Shown piece after piece: positions 37,532 through 47,517 of a stretch of 64,000 nucleotides of DNA. Position numbers and translations under genes: made by a program. The stretch's first letter is position 1, and each line of letters starts with the position of its first letter. The stretch is from Bacteroidota bacterium (GTDB lineage: Bacteria; Bacteroidota; Bacteroidia; Bacteroidales; SKPS01): contig JAKLII010000006.1 of the NCBI GenBank assembly GCA_022709695.1, forward strand, positions 1-64,000, written 5' to 3'. A model generated the notes under the pieces. The model was given only the letters and a program-made list of their open reading frames with translations. It ran no database searches and was not told the origin of the DNA.

Positions 37532-40500
37532 CTACCTGCCTACAACCATTTTTCTGGTAAGGCGCTGGCCGCCAAACTCGATGTAGTAGTAATACACTCC
37601 TGATGGCATCGTGGAAAGATCAACCTCCACAGAATGGCTTCCCGATGGTTTGGTGCCTCTTTGCAACAACAGATGCTGGCCAACGAGGTTCATCAGACCA
37701 AAAGTAACATCACCTCCTGTGGGAATTACATAGCCAATTGTAGTTGAGAGGGTTGCAGGATTCGGAACATTCTGCATCAGCACAATACCATCTGCCATCA
37801 CATCATCAATCCCGATACAGGTTCTGCCGATATAGCTCTGGTATGCCTTGTTGTTGGTGATGATGAAATCGCCGGTAAGGTTGGTCTCGGCACACAGCTG
37901 CTGGGCACCGATTTTTGGCGGGAACTGGGTTTGCAGAATGTAATCCACCTGGGCATTCGGTGCCAGGGTGCCCGTCCAGGTATCTGTCATCTGAGGTCCA
38001 CCATTGAAGAAGGTATATTTAACCGGTATGCTCGTCTGGGAGTTCTGCCCAAAATTCTGAATCCTTACAATCACATCCTTCATGTACCAGGGGTGGGTGA
38101 CCGGATCGTAGAAGCAGATTTCACCGATGGAATCGGGCAGAGGTGCTACAATCTGCACAACGCCCACATCATGATATGCCGGCAGGGCATTGAAGCTCTT
38201 GCAAAGCTCATCGTTTGAAGCAAATGCATCCCCCGGGAGCATGGTGGCTGCACAAAGCTGGTAGGTGGAAGATGGAGCTGTAATGGGAATTACAAAGGTG
38301 TATGCAGCAGTTGCCTGATAGGCAAGGGTCCCCGTCCAGGTCTCGCTGCTCACAGATACACCATTGATTTTCAACTGCAGCGGAATCATTACCTGGGTGT
38401 TGGTGCCGAAGTTTTTGATCAAAACTTCCACATTGATCTGGCTGCCGGCTGCTGTGTCGTTCAGGGGATAGGTGATGGCCGATATCCCGACATCGTTTGG
38501 TACCACAGGCAAAGCCAGGTTGAAGTTGTCAATGGCCCATCCGTTGGAAGTACCCGAAGCGGTTGAATAGAACCTGAACCTGAACTGCACCGTGTCGTTC
38601 CCGTTGAAGGTGCCAGGTGAAAGCTTGTAGGCGGAATACATCCACCCCGAGTTCACCTGGCTGAAATAGTGCACCCCTCCTACCTGCATATTGTACCAGT
38701 TGGTGCCGCTTGCATCCCCTACAAATCCCAGATTGGCCCATCCGGCACTCCCATTCACCTTGTACTGTAACTGCCCGTAGTCACCTGATGCCATGGCAAG
38801 CCAGTGGTAGAAACTGATGGTAACCGTGTCGGTTACACCCAATCCGGTGAAGTCGAATACCGGGGTATAGATGTATTCATCGGCATTATTGGAATAGTCC
38901 CCTGTAAGATTGGTAACCCAGGCTTTAGTACCGGAATAGGCCGAATTGATGATGTTGGCAGACGGGGTTCCCAGTTGCCAGTCGGGTGTGAGGTCAGGTT
39001 TGTAGAAATTATTTGGGCCTTCAAAGTTGTCGAAATAAGGCACCGTTGTGTAATACTGGGCATATACGGATTTGCATACCTGATCGTTGAACAGCGATGT
39101 GTCGCAGGCCAGGGTCGTATAGGCACAGATGGTATTGTAGCCCATGGTGGCCACAAAAGGAGGCATCTGGATGCTGTCGGTAGCACCCGGAGCAAGGGAC
39201 GAAGTGATATTGACCGTGACCGGGGTTCCGTTGTTCACCTTGTAGGCTAACGATAACGTATTGGCAGCAATAGCCTGTGATCCGAAATTGGTGAATTTCA
39301 CCCACACCGGCAGTGAAGCACCCGCCTGGGTCATTCCGGCGGGTTGCAGAATTGCAATCGCACCGGCATCGCAGGGGGCCTGAGGAGCAATGGTGATGGC
39401 ATAGTCTTCCGTTTCGCCATAGGTATAGGTGCCGCAGGGGGTAACCAGCGTGGCATTGGTGGTTTGGTTCAGCACAACCCGCATATAGGTATTCCCCATT
39501 ATGGCGTTTGCAGGTACAGTAACCTGGGCTGTAATCGTATTGGAAGAGGAAGTGGCATTACTGAATACCATTTCATTCACCGGGTCAAACACACCGTTGC
39601 GGTCGAAATCGATCCAGGCTTTTGCCCAGCAACTCTGCGAGGTGGAGGATCCGGGAGCAAAGGAGGATGTAATGGTCATGTTGTAATTAACCCCCGGAGA
39701 GAGCATCGTGGCAGGAACCGTACTGATGAAATTGGTATACATCGCACCGGTGGGGGCTGAGGTATTATTGAGGGTATTGAGGGATACATTGGTGATCTCC
39801 TGGTTCAGCGCACTGGTAGCAGAGGATATACAATAATTGGGCAGCAGGTTGGTAACCGATTTGGAAGTGGTATCGTTCTGATGGGTCGTATCACAGGTTA
39901 TCCCTGGCCAGGCCTTGATGGTGTAGGTGGTACCCGGAACAGAGAGATTTGCCTTGGTGGTGAAGGTGTAATCGACAAACCCGTTGACTGCCAGCGCAGC
40001 ACTTACAGTCTCGGTTACTACCGGCAGGTTATCAACCTGAAAACTGACCGGGAAATTGCTCTGTGCCGCAGATCCGTAATTCTGGATCCTCACCTTCACC
40101 GGCTCCTGGGTGCCAAGATTAACCATTGGCACGGGTTCAATCACCTGGCTCACCCCCAGATCACAGGAAGGCTGAGCAGAAAGGGACACTACAAGGGGCA
40201 CCCGGGTACTGGCACATCCTGCCGTTCCCTTTGAATAGTAGATGCGCCCGTTCCACATTCTTCCGGTATTTGCCAGCGCAAAAGGATATCCTCCCCCCTG
40301 CCCGAACATACAACTGAAATCAGGGAAGTTCTGAATCACTCCCTGTGTGACATTGCTATAATACATGGTACCAGTAACCACAGTAATGTAGATACCATAG
40401 GTTTGGTTTGGCTGAAGGGTCACCCCGCCCACCACGGCACGGGTTGCCACACCGGAACCCAGGCCATTAACTGTGCAGGATCCTACCTTTATCCAGCCGG

Positions 40501-43500
40501 TACTGTCATTGTTATGACCCACATAAGTACCTGACCGATAGTAAAGTTCGATCACATCCGCACCCCCTGCAATATTTACATCAAAACTGTCAAGGGTTAT
40601 CGTTGTGGTGGGTGTTATGTCAAACATGTTCCCGTCAAAGCTGTTTCCGGAGGCAAGGGAGGTGAATGCTGACAAACCACCGGTAAAGGAATTGGTTCCG
40701 GCCTGCACCCAATAGGTAGTTGGATTGTATAACAACGGTGTGGTATAGGTAGGGCCTCCGGCAATGGGCGTTAATGCGGTCTGGGAGTCAAACCACAGGA
40801 CGGAATCAGGACTTGTAGCGGTTAACGTGGTGCTTGTGGCATAGGGAATCGTGACGTTGGTAACCACTGGAGGAGCAGGAACCTGTTTCGAAATCAGCTG
40901 GGCATACGCAGTGTCGTTATACTTCACATTATCACCGGTCAGGTCAATCCAGGCCTTCACATTGAAGGTATCATCCACCAAAGTAACCGAAAAATCAGCC
41001 AGGGTACTGAAATGGACCAGAACTGAGTCGCCAGGCAGCAGCACCGGCGTGAAGCTCTGGGTTACAACCGGGGCAGTGGGTTTAATGCGGTAACCGATGG
41101 TGACAGCAGACGGAGCCGGACTGTTGATGGCGTTTACCCCAAGGTTCTTTACCCACATGCTGATCGTATCCAATCCCACATTACATCCATTGACCAATCC
41201 GACCAGCGAAACAGCCATGGCATCATAAAGGGGGATACCAAACAGGGTCTTGCAGGACTGATCGTTGAAAGCATTGCTGTCGTTGGCGAGCAGGGTCTTT
41301 GCACAGATCTGGTAGTTGCCGGCCGGGGAGATCATGGCCGGCATCGAGAAGCTCTTGGATCCTCCCGTCAGCAGGGTATCGTTGAAGGTGGCGATAACCG
41401 GAGTACCACCGTTGACCTGATATTGCACGTCAAAGGTGAACAGGGTGTCGGTACCGAAATTTGCCACCGTTACGGTAAAAGGATAGCTCTGGCCTTCACT
41501 GGTGGTACCCGAAGGGGTTGTGATGGCGGTTACCCCGGCATCCTTAGCCAGCAAGGCAACCTCATCGGCTCCGATGGTAGGAAGAAAAGGAGAACGTGTT
41601 TCTCCGTCAAAATCGTAGTTGATGGCTCCAACCGGAGTCCCTTTCCCGGATAGGTTGGTGTTGGAAAGGTGAAGGTCCGTAACGCTGGTGAAAGGAGGAT
41701 CGATACTTACCGAGTTGGCATCCTTGCCACTGGCAGCCTGCAAAGCTGTGAGGGTCTGCACATCGGCGCCCCAGTAGGCAAGGTTGATCCCTGTGGCGTA
41801 AAAATCATTATTGTTGCTGGCCGTAACCTGCGCCGGGGTGCTGAAATAGGCCGCATACCCCCCTGCAGAATTATGGAAAATATTGTTTTTGTAAATCTGC
41901 CCCAGTGTATTTGAGGAAGTGCTGGCCTGATAAAGGGCCCTGCTGGCAACAGCTCCCGAACGGATACTCACCGAATTGTAATACGTCTCGGTGCCATTGC
42001 CATAGTAGGAATACAACCCATAGTTGGTACCCGTACCCCCTGAAATAATGATCATGTTATTCGCTACCAGGCCAAAACCATTGGGGTTCGCATTGTAACT
42101 TGCGTAGTTGCCGTAATAATCCCGTATTCCGTAACAGGCACTGGTCGAACTCCCGACAATATTCACATAGTTGCCGATAATCCGGTACATATTGTTGATG
42201 TAGTAGGCTGAAATGCCGTACGAGTAGGGCGCTGTACTGCTGATGACCCTGTTCCCGATAATCTGCACTGAATCAGCATAATACACATACATGGGGTAGT
42301 AATAGGATCCGGTGATTGTATTTCCTTGAATTACAGTGCCTTTCTCCCAGGAGGAGGTACTTACCCCATAGATATACATGGTATAATACCCTCCCGACAT
42401 GTAGTTACTGAGGTAGGTATTGTAGTGATTCAGCGTATTGTAGTCGTAAATACAGCTTGATGTGGAGGCTGTTACCCCGGTGGTGGTGATATGACAGTTC
42501 TCAAACCGGTTGTACATAGCTCCGTTGATGAGTTCAATCGCCCTTCCGCTAGTGGCATCCAGCGCCTTGATGGTCAGCTTTTCAAAACGGAAGTAATCGG
42601 TACCGTTCAAACGGAGGGTCCAGTTGGAAGTGCTGGAAGCAGTAAACTGCAGGATCGCCAGCGTGCTGTCGGTGGCACCCCGGAATGTGACGGTGTTGAT
42701 GGCATCTACGCCAGCCAGCTGTGGAATGGTCACCTGTTCAGTATAGGTGCCGGGCTGCACGTCAAAGACCACCGGTCCGCAGATCCCAGCAGCCATCAGT
42801 GCATTAACGGCACCGTTAAAGGTATTGAAATTGTACGTACCAGTGGCAGCCGGTCCGATGGTATAAGTACCACCCATACATGCATTGAAACAGGAAGTTG
42901 CACTGTCGTTTGCTGCTACCACATCTGCAATACCATTCGGCATACCGGTCCAGGATTTAATGCAATAGGTGCCACCGGCCAGACTGAGGGTATCCACAAC
43001 AACCTGTTCGGTTGAATCCTTGAGGAGGGAACCTGTCCAGGCTATTGAATCCTGCAAAACTGAATTCAGGCTGTAATAGATCTTGGCGGATATCAGGGTA
43101 TCGCTTCCGAAATTCTTCAGTGAAACCACCAAAGGTATAGGTGACCCTGAATTTACGGAGCCTGCAGGAGACAGTACCTGGGCGATACCGGCATCAACAG
43201 CCGGGGGAGGCCCAACCGCTACCAGTACCGGAACCCGGTCACTCTCGCAACCGGTGGCATTGCCTTCAAATACCTCTATTTCCCTGAAATTCGGGTTGGA
43301 GGTCTGTCCGGTACCGGTCATCTGGAATGTAGTAATCCTTAGTTTGGTTGTGGTAACCAGCGGAAATGGAACCACATTCTCGCATTGCATCGGAAGGTTG
43401 CTAAAGGTGTGAAAACTTACCCAGTTACCATTGTCCCATTTGTATAAAGTGGCACCCGTAAGGAAACGTGCCGTGGTATTGGCATGGTGGATTTTCATCC

Positions 43501-46500
43501 CATCAATGGTTTTCGCCACCGGCCATTCAAAATCGATATAGTTGGTATGGGGCACTGAAGAGGGGGGACTGGAAGTGGAAACCCATACCAGCTGGGTACC
43601 ACAGGTTCCGAAGTTGAGGTCGTTAAAGGCACTGCAGGGCCCGGTGCTGCAATTGCTGGCAGATACCGTGGCAAGAGGTGCTATATTCACTCCGGGGGTG
43701 TATGGCCCCGACGACTGTACCGCTCCTGTGGAGGAGGCAACCCAGTATGTGGTGTTCGCAAACAGAGGGGGTGTAACATAGGTTGCCCCCTGCGACAATT
43801 CAAGTGTTGAGGTATCCTTTGCATACCACAGGATAGTGTCGGTGCTCAGGGCCGTTAAGGTAGCTGAAGTACCGAAAGGAATGGTGACTCCGGAGGCAAC
43901 CGGTGGATTGGGGGTGAAAAATGCAATGAACTGATCCGAAAGGCTGTCGTTGTAAGGAACAGGATCTCCGGTAAGGGAAGTCCACACATCCAGTGCAAAG
44001 GTGTCGGTCACCAGGGGCGCCAGAACTTTCATATTTACGGTGGCCGTAAAGGTATACACAAGTGTATCCCCGGCATTGACAGGCGTTGAAATGCTTTCGC
44101 TGACAATGGTGGCACTGTTGTCGAATCTGAAATGGGCCGACAATCCTGAAGTGATGTTTGTGGATCCGGTATTGCGGATCATCACCGTTACAGCTTCAGT
44201 ACTGTCCATCCTGCATCCTCCGGCAGGGGCCAGAATTTCAAGCATCGCCACATCAATGGCAGGCGGGTCAAACTCATCGGCACCCGGATCAGGATTGTTC
44301 GCATTTCGGGGCTGCCCGTCAAAATCATCCGACACATACGTAAGCGATGTGGCCAAGCCATTCAGGATCCCGTTGAAGGTGTGCAGGTCTGAGCTGGAAT
44401 TGAAGTAGGGCTTGATGGCAAACGAGTTCAGGTCCCCGTTGCTGAAAGACTTCCAGGCAGCCAGATCCGGGTATCCCGCAGAAAGAAAAGCAGTACCCCC
44501 ATCTTCTGCATAAAGATTGTTGTAATTGCTCATAAAAGCAGATGCCGTTACTCCTTCAAAATTAAGTACAACACCCCCGGTTACATGGTTTACAAAATTA
44601 TTGTTCAGCATGACAACCCCCTGGGTGGACCCGGTTCCGTACAGCCGGAAAGATGCATTGGCGATGGTTGAACTTCCCCACAGATTCACACTGTTGAATA
44701 CAAACCGCTGATTTGAACAACTGTAGGAAACCATACCAGCCGGGTACAGGCTGTTTGCAGCACTGATAGCGATTTTCACAGACACCATATTATTGGCAAT
44801 CAAACCGGGATAAGCCGTATCTGAGACACACCCGGCCAGTTCAATACCAGGGGCCGATACTGCATTGTGAATCACAACGTTATTCTTTGTGATCAGGATA
44901 CTGCTGTCGGAATTCTGAATATACATGCCTCTGAAGATATCCACCTGGTTCATAACTTCAATACTGTTGCCCTGAATCAAAGGGGCCGAATGCTGATCAA
45001 GGGCAATTCCGTTGATAATCTGCCCGGTAATGACGTTACCGGATATCTGGGTCCCGATCTCCCTGGCAGAGGCCACACCTTTCAACCAGAAAGCGTGTTC
45101 GCCATCCAGGATTCGGTTGTTACTGAACACACAGAAGTGGTTGGTGGAGCCACCTGAATACAGTACGGCACGGGCTGCATCAGAACTCTTTGCGGTATTT
45201 ACAACCCCCTGAATAATGTTGTTTTCCAGTTTTATGCCGGATGAAGTACCACTGATCTCCACAACCCTTCCGTTGGTATTATTGAGTGCCTTGAGGGTCA
45301 TTTTCCTGAAGGTCACAAAAGAGGCATCATCGAACTTCAGGGTGAAATTCGCAGCTGCCGATGTAGCATCGTATTGCAGCACCACAGAGGTACTGTCTGC
45401 ATTAGCCGACTGGAATATCACGGGACTGGATGCGGTGGCACCGCTGATAAAAGGCACTGTAATCTGCTCGGTGTATGCACCCGGAGCCACATTAAAGGTA
45501 ACAGGACCGCTGATACCACATTGATCCAGCGCAATCATAGCTGCCGAGAATGAGGCAAAATCAGGATTCGACCCCCCGATGGTATAGGTGCCGGTGAGCA
45601 GATTTGCACAAGCCATGAAAGAAATCTGGGAGGTGTCGTTTCCATAATTCATATCTGGTTGACCGTTGGGGTTGTCAGTCCAGATTTTTATCGTGTGAAC
45701 ACCCAGCGGGAGTGTCAGGGAGCCGAGTATGATATCCGGGGTAACCAGTCCCTGTGCAAGAGAGCCTGTCCAGGCATACGGCGTCTGCTGTACTCCGTCA
45801 AGGGTCCATTTAACCGTAGCTGAAGTCAGGGTATCCGATCCGAAATTGGTCACTTTGGCAATCACATTGAATGGAGTATTGGCGATCACCCCGCCGGTGG
45901 GGTTGACAATCTGGGATACTCCTGCATCATAGGTCAGGTTCGAAGGCGTCACAAAGGTCATCCGGATATTTGGCCTGCTACCGTTACCGTAGGTGATATT
46001 CGGGGGATTGGTGGCTGAACTCCATGTACATGCCATACCAGTGGCTGTGGTGTACTGCCATGGAACTGCCCCGGTGGGAGAACCCGGACGATACCAGTCC
46101 ACCAGCACCATAAGGTTCTGCACTCCATTGTAAGAGAATGCGTTGGGATATGTGAGCACAAAATCTACCCATCCAGCCGCAAGGGGCAGGTTCTGGGTGG
46201 TATTCTCATACACCAGGGTTGCCCCTGCCAGCTCTGTGGTGAAGGTTCCAACAGCCGAATTTACAGTGGTAGCTGTTGTATGCTTCAGGTAGATCCTGTA
46301 AGTTGCGTTATTCAGGTTGTACCCCTGGGCATCTGTCTTATACCATGAAATTGTACTCAGGGCACCTGTATATCCGATCTCGGCAGGTGTAAACATGCTG
46401 ATGTGGTTACTGTAAAGGTATGTGCTTGTTGCACTGCTGATATAGGTCGGGCCCACTGTGGATGACCCTGTGGTTCCGGTACCTATCGTCACTGTGCCCC

Positions 46501-47443
46501 CCGGACTGTATTTTGCATAAATCATCCGGGTACCGGTGGCAGGATCTGAGGCCATATTGTGAGCCGCACTGTTATCAATGGCTATCACCTTGTAATGGAT
46601 GGTTCTTCCGAATCCGTAAAAGGGGATGCTGCACTGGAAGGTATCTGCCGCCACCAAAGCCATTCCGATGGTATCAATAATGCCGGTATTGACCGTATAT
46701 GCCACATAAGCAGTATCAATTCCTGAAACATCGGTGATTTTTGCCTTGATCTGGTAGGGCGTTGTGGTGTACACTGTGTCCTGAGGAATGGGTGGTACCA
46801 TGGTGATTACCGGGGGATTCAGCTCCGAAAAGGCCCCGATAATCCTGATGTTATCGATAAACCAGGCGTAATTATCACCAATGGTAAAGCCTGGTATCGC
46901 ATCCCATAAAATAAAACGTATCTTCACATTGGCAGCATTCCCAACCAGCAATGAGATGTCAAAAGTTTCACTCTTCCACCAGGCGTTGGAGGGTACGGCC
47001 GCAGTGGTAGGCACCCAATCTAAATAGGACATCGAAGAGAATTTATTGCCCTGAGTCCCGAACTGGGCAGTCCCAAGGTATTGTGATCCCGTCAGGCGCG
47101 TCCATGTGGCTCCGTTGTCATTGGACACCTCGATATACCCTTCATCATTATACTCAATCTTGCAGATATGGTCAAAATAGAGCATGAGGAATGAATTACC
47201 CACAGTACTGAAAGCCGGGGTAGTCATCACCACAGAATCACCTGACACAACCATACGTAATGAGTCGCTCCGCAGCCCCTGTGAAAAGAGGGTATTGCTG
47301 TTCCCATAGGTACCGGTACCTGTAAAAGTCACACTATCAGGTACGGTATTGAACTCAAAATTCTCCGAAAACAACAGGGTCTGTCCGGTTGTTTGCAACA
47401 CCGCGGCTATGACGACAACCAGGGTTAGTAAAACTGATCTCAT
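37532..47443 (-). CDS. Giant modular T9SS-secreted surface protein, paralog 5 (3303 aa)
   Basis: The ATG at 47443 opens a signal peptide (MRSVLLTLVVVIAAV..., cleavage near TTGQT). Approximate domains: jelly-roll 20-200, Ig-like 205-310, diverged beta-sandwich 314-494 (lacks the YPxPYGN motif), CARDB 500-607, beta-helix 1 611-1054, CARDB 1064-1174, Ig_7 with discoidin-like insert 1179-1410, CARDB 1414-1517, Tyr-rich beta-helix 2 1519-1961, two CARDB 1964-2184, Ig_7 with a SCGGGF-like insert 2190-2415, CARDB 2425-2531, GEVED 2531-2688, CARDB 2690-2795, second jelly-roll 2799-2974, two CARDB 2980-3209, T9SS type A tail 3214-3303 (VPNPATLSTTIGY, GVYYYYIEF). No terminator is seen in the 74 bp between the upstream propeller gene and this one, so part of its transcription may be read-through; a weak -7 box (TACTTATG, 47499-47506) is the only local candidate. 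Confidence 0.93.
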   Translation of the reverse strand: MRSVLLTLVVVIAAVLQTTGQTLLFSENFEFNTVPDSVTFTGTGTYGNSNTLFSQGLRSDSLRMVVSGDSVVMTTPAFSTVGNSFLMLYFDHICKIEYNDEGYIEVSNDNGATWTRLTGSQYLGTAQFGTQGNKFSSMSYLDWVPTTAAVPSNAWWKSETFDISLLVGNAANVKIRFILWDAIPGFTIGDNYAWFIDNIRIIGAFSELNPPVITMVPPIPQDTVYTTTPYQIKAKITDVSGIDTAYVAYTVNTGIIDTIGMALVAADTFQCSIPFYGFGRTIHYKVIAIDNSAAHNMASDPATGTRMIYAKYSPGGTVTIGTGTTGSSTVGPTYISSATSTYLYSNHISMFTPAEIGYTGALSTISWYKTDAQGYNLNNATYRIYLKHTTATTVNSAVGTFTTELAGATLVYENTTQNLPLAAGWVDFVLTYPNAFSYNGVQNLMVLVDWYRPGSPTGAVPWQYTTATGMACTWSSATNPPNITYGNGSRPNIRMTFVTPSNLTYDAGVSQIVNPTGGVIANTPFNVIAKVTNFGSDTLTSATVKWTLDGVQQTPYAWTGSLAQGLVTPDIILGSLTLPLGVHTIKIWTDNPNGQPDMNYGNDTSQISFMACANLLTGTYTIGGSNPDFASFSAAMIALDQCGISGPVTFNVAPGAYTEQITVPFISGATASSPVIFQSANADSTSVVLQYDATSAAANFTLKFDDASFVTFRKMTLKALNNTNGRVVEISGTSSGIKLENNIIQGVVNTAKSSDAARAVLYSGGSTNHFCVFSNNRILDGEHAFWLKGVASAREIGTQISGNVITGQIINGIALDQHSAPLIQGNSIEVMNQVDIFRGMYIQNSDSSILITKNNVVIHNAVSAPGIELAGCVSDTAYPGLIANNMVSVKIAISAANSLYPAGMVSYSCSNQRFVFNSVNLWGSSTIANASFRLYGTGSTQGVVMLNNNFVNHVTGGVVLNFEGVTASAFMSNYNNLYAEDGGTAFLSAGYPDLAAWKSFSNGDLNSFAIKPYFNSSSDLHTFNGILNGLATSLTYVSDDFDGQPRNANNPDPGADEFDPPAIDVAMLEILAPAGGCRMDSTEAVTVMIRNTGSTNITSGLSAHFRFDNSATIVSESISTPVNAGDTLVYTFTATVNMKVLAPLVTDTFALDVWTSLTGDPVPYNDSLSDQFIAFFTPNPPVASGVTIPFGTSATLTALSTDTILWYAKDTSTLELSQGATYVTPPLFANTTYWVASSTGAVQSSGPYTPGVNIAPLATVSASNCSTGPCSAFNDLNFGTCGTQLVWVSTSSPPSSVPHTNYIDFEWPVAKTIDGMKIHHANTTARFLTGATLYKWDNGNWVSFHTFSNLPMQCENVVPFPLVTTTKLRITTFQMTGTGQTSNPNFREIEVFEGNATGCESDRVPVLVAVGPPPAVDAGIAQVLSPAGSVNSGSPIPLVVSLKNFGSDTLISAKIYYSLNSVLQDSIAWTGSLLKDSTEQVVVDTLSLAGGTYCIKSWTGMPNGIADVVAANDSATSCFNACMGGTYTIGPAATGTYNFNTFNGAVNALMAAGICGPVVFDVQPGTYTEQVTIPQLAGVDAINTVTFRGATDSTLAILQFTASSTSNWTLRLNGTDYFRFEKLTIKALDATSGRAIELINGAMYNRFENCHITTTGVTASTSSCIYDYNTLNHYNTYLSNYMSGGYYTMYIYGVSTSSWEKGTVIQGNTITGSYYYPMYVYYADSVQIIGNRVISSTAPYSYGISAYYINNMYRIIGNYVNIVGSSTSACYGIRDYYGNYASYNANPNGFGLVANNMIIISGGTGTNYGLYSYYGNGTETYYNSVSIRSGAVASRALYQASTSSNTLGQIYKNNIFHNSAGGYAAYFSTPAQVTASNNNDFYATGINLAYWGADVQTLTALQAASGKDANSVSIDPPFTSVTDLHLSNTNLSGKGTPVGAINYDFDGETRSPFLPTIGADEVALLAKDAGVTAITTPSGTTSEGQSYPFTVTVANFGTDTLFTFDVQYQVNGGTPVIATFNDTLLTGGSKSFSMPAMISPAGNYQICAKTLLANDSNAFNDQSCKTLFGIPLYDAMAVSLVGLVNGCNVGLDTISMWVKNLGVNAINSPAPSAVTIGYRIKPTAPVVTQSFTPVLLPGDSVLVHFSTLADFSVTLVDDTFNVKAWIDLTGDNVKYNDTAYAQLISKQVPAPPVVTNVTIPYATSTTLTATSPDSVLWFDSQTALTPIAGGPTYTTPLLYNPTTYWVQAGTNSFTGGLSAFTSLASGNSFDGNMFDITPTTTITLDSFDVNIAGGADVIELYYRSGTYVGHNNDSTGWIKVGSCTVNGLGSGVATRAVVGGVTLQPNQTYGIYITVVTGTMYYSNVTQGVIQNFPDFSCMFGQGGGYPFALANTGRMWNGRIYYSKGTAGCASTRVPLVVSLSAQPSCDLGVSQVIEPVPMVNLGTQEPVKVRIQNYGSAAQSNFPVSFQVDNLPVVTETVSAALAVNGFVDYTFTTKANLSVPGTTYTIKAWPGITCDTTHQNDTTSKSVTNLLPNYCISSATSALNQEITNVSLNTLNNTSAPTGAMYTNFISTVPATMLSPGVNYNMTITSSFAPGSSTSQSCWAKAWIDFDRNGVFDPVNEMVFSNATSSSNTITAQVTVPANAIMGNTYMRVVLNQTTNATLVTPCGTYTYGETEDYAITIAPQAPCDAGAIAILQPAGMTQAGASLPVWVKFTNFGSQAIAANTLSLAYKVNNGTPVTVNITSSLAPGATDSIQMPPFVATMGYNTICAYTTLACDTSLFNDQVCKSVYAQYYTTVPYFDNFEGPNNFYKPDLTPDWQLGTPSANIINSAYSGTKAWVTNLTGDYSNNADEYIYTPVFDFTGLGVTDTVTISFYHWLAMASGDYGQLQYKVNGSAGWANLGFVGDASGTNWYNMQVGGVHYFSQVNSGWMYSAYKLSPGTFNGNDTVQFRFRFYSTASGTSNGWAIDNFNLALPVVPNDVGISAITYPLNDTAAGSQINVEVLIKNFGTNTQVMIPLQLKINGVSVSSETWTGTLAYQATAAYTFVIPITAPSSTYQLCAATMLPGDAFASNDELCKSFNALPAYHDVGVVQIVAPLPDSIGEICFYDPVTHPWYMKDVIVRIQNFGQNSQTSIPVKYTFFNGGPQMTDTWTGTLAPNAQVDYILQTQFPPKIGAQQLCAETNLTGDFIITNNKAYQSYIGRTCIGIDDVMADGIVLMQNVPNPATLSTTIGYVIPTGGDVTFGLMNLVGQHLLLQRGTKPSGSHSVEVDLSTMPSGVYYYYIEFGGQRLTRKMVVGR
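40225..40697 (-). other. Insert module in second Ig_7 domain of paralog 5
   Basis: The module contains SAFTSLASGNSFDGNMFDI, VIELYYRSGTYVGHNND and YGIYITVVTG, and ends GRMWNGRIYYSKG before GCASTRVPLVV. It shares the layout of the SCGGGF module of paralog 3 (YRxGTxVG and GRIYYxKG strands) but is strongly diverged. Confidence 0.6.
43258..43695 (-). other. Discoidin (F5/8 C)-like module in first Ig_7 domain of paralog 5
   Basis: The module begins VNIAPLATVSASNCSTGPCS and keeps KIHHANTTARFLTGATLY, FHTFSNLPMQCEN and FREIEVFEG. These match the paralog 2 module (13596-14028) motif for motif although the two genes are not adjacent. It is followed by GCESDRVPVLV. Confidence 0.65.
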
Positions 47444-47517
47444 ATTGAAATGATTTGGTTAATTATATTTGATTGATTCTTATTTGATTGCAGATCCTCA
47501 TAAGTACTATGTCTTTT

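Noticed and set aside
1-47443. Non-ribosomal peptide or polyketide megasynthase, suggested by gene size
   Set aside because: There are no adenylation, ketosynthase or carrier-protein motifs. The repeats are beta-sandwich and beta-helix domains with signal peptides and T9SS tails.
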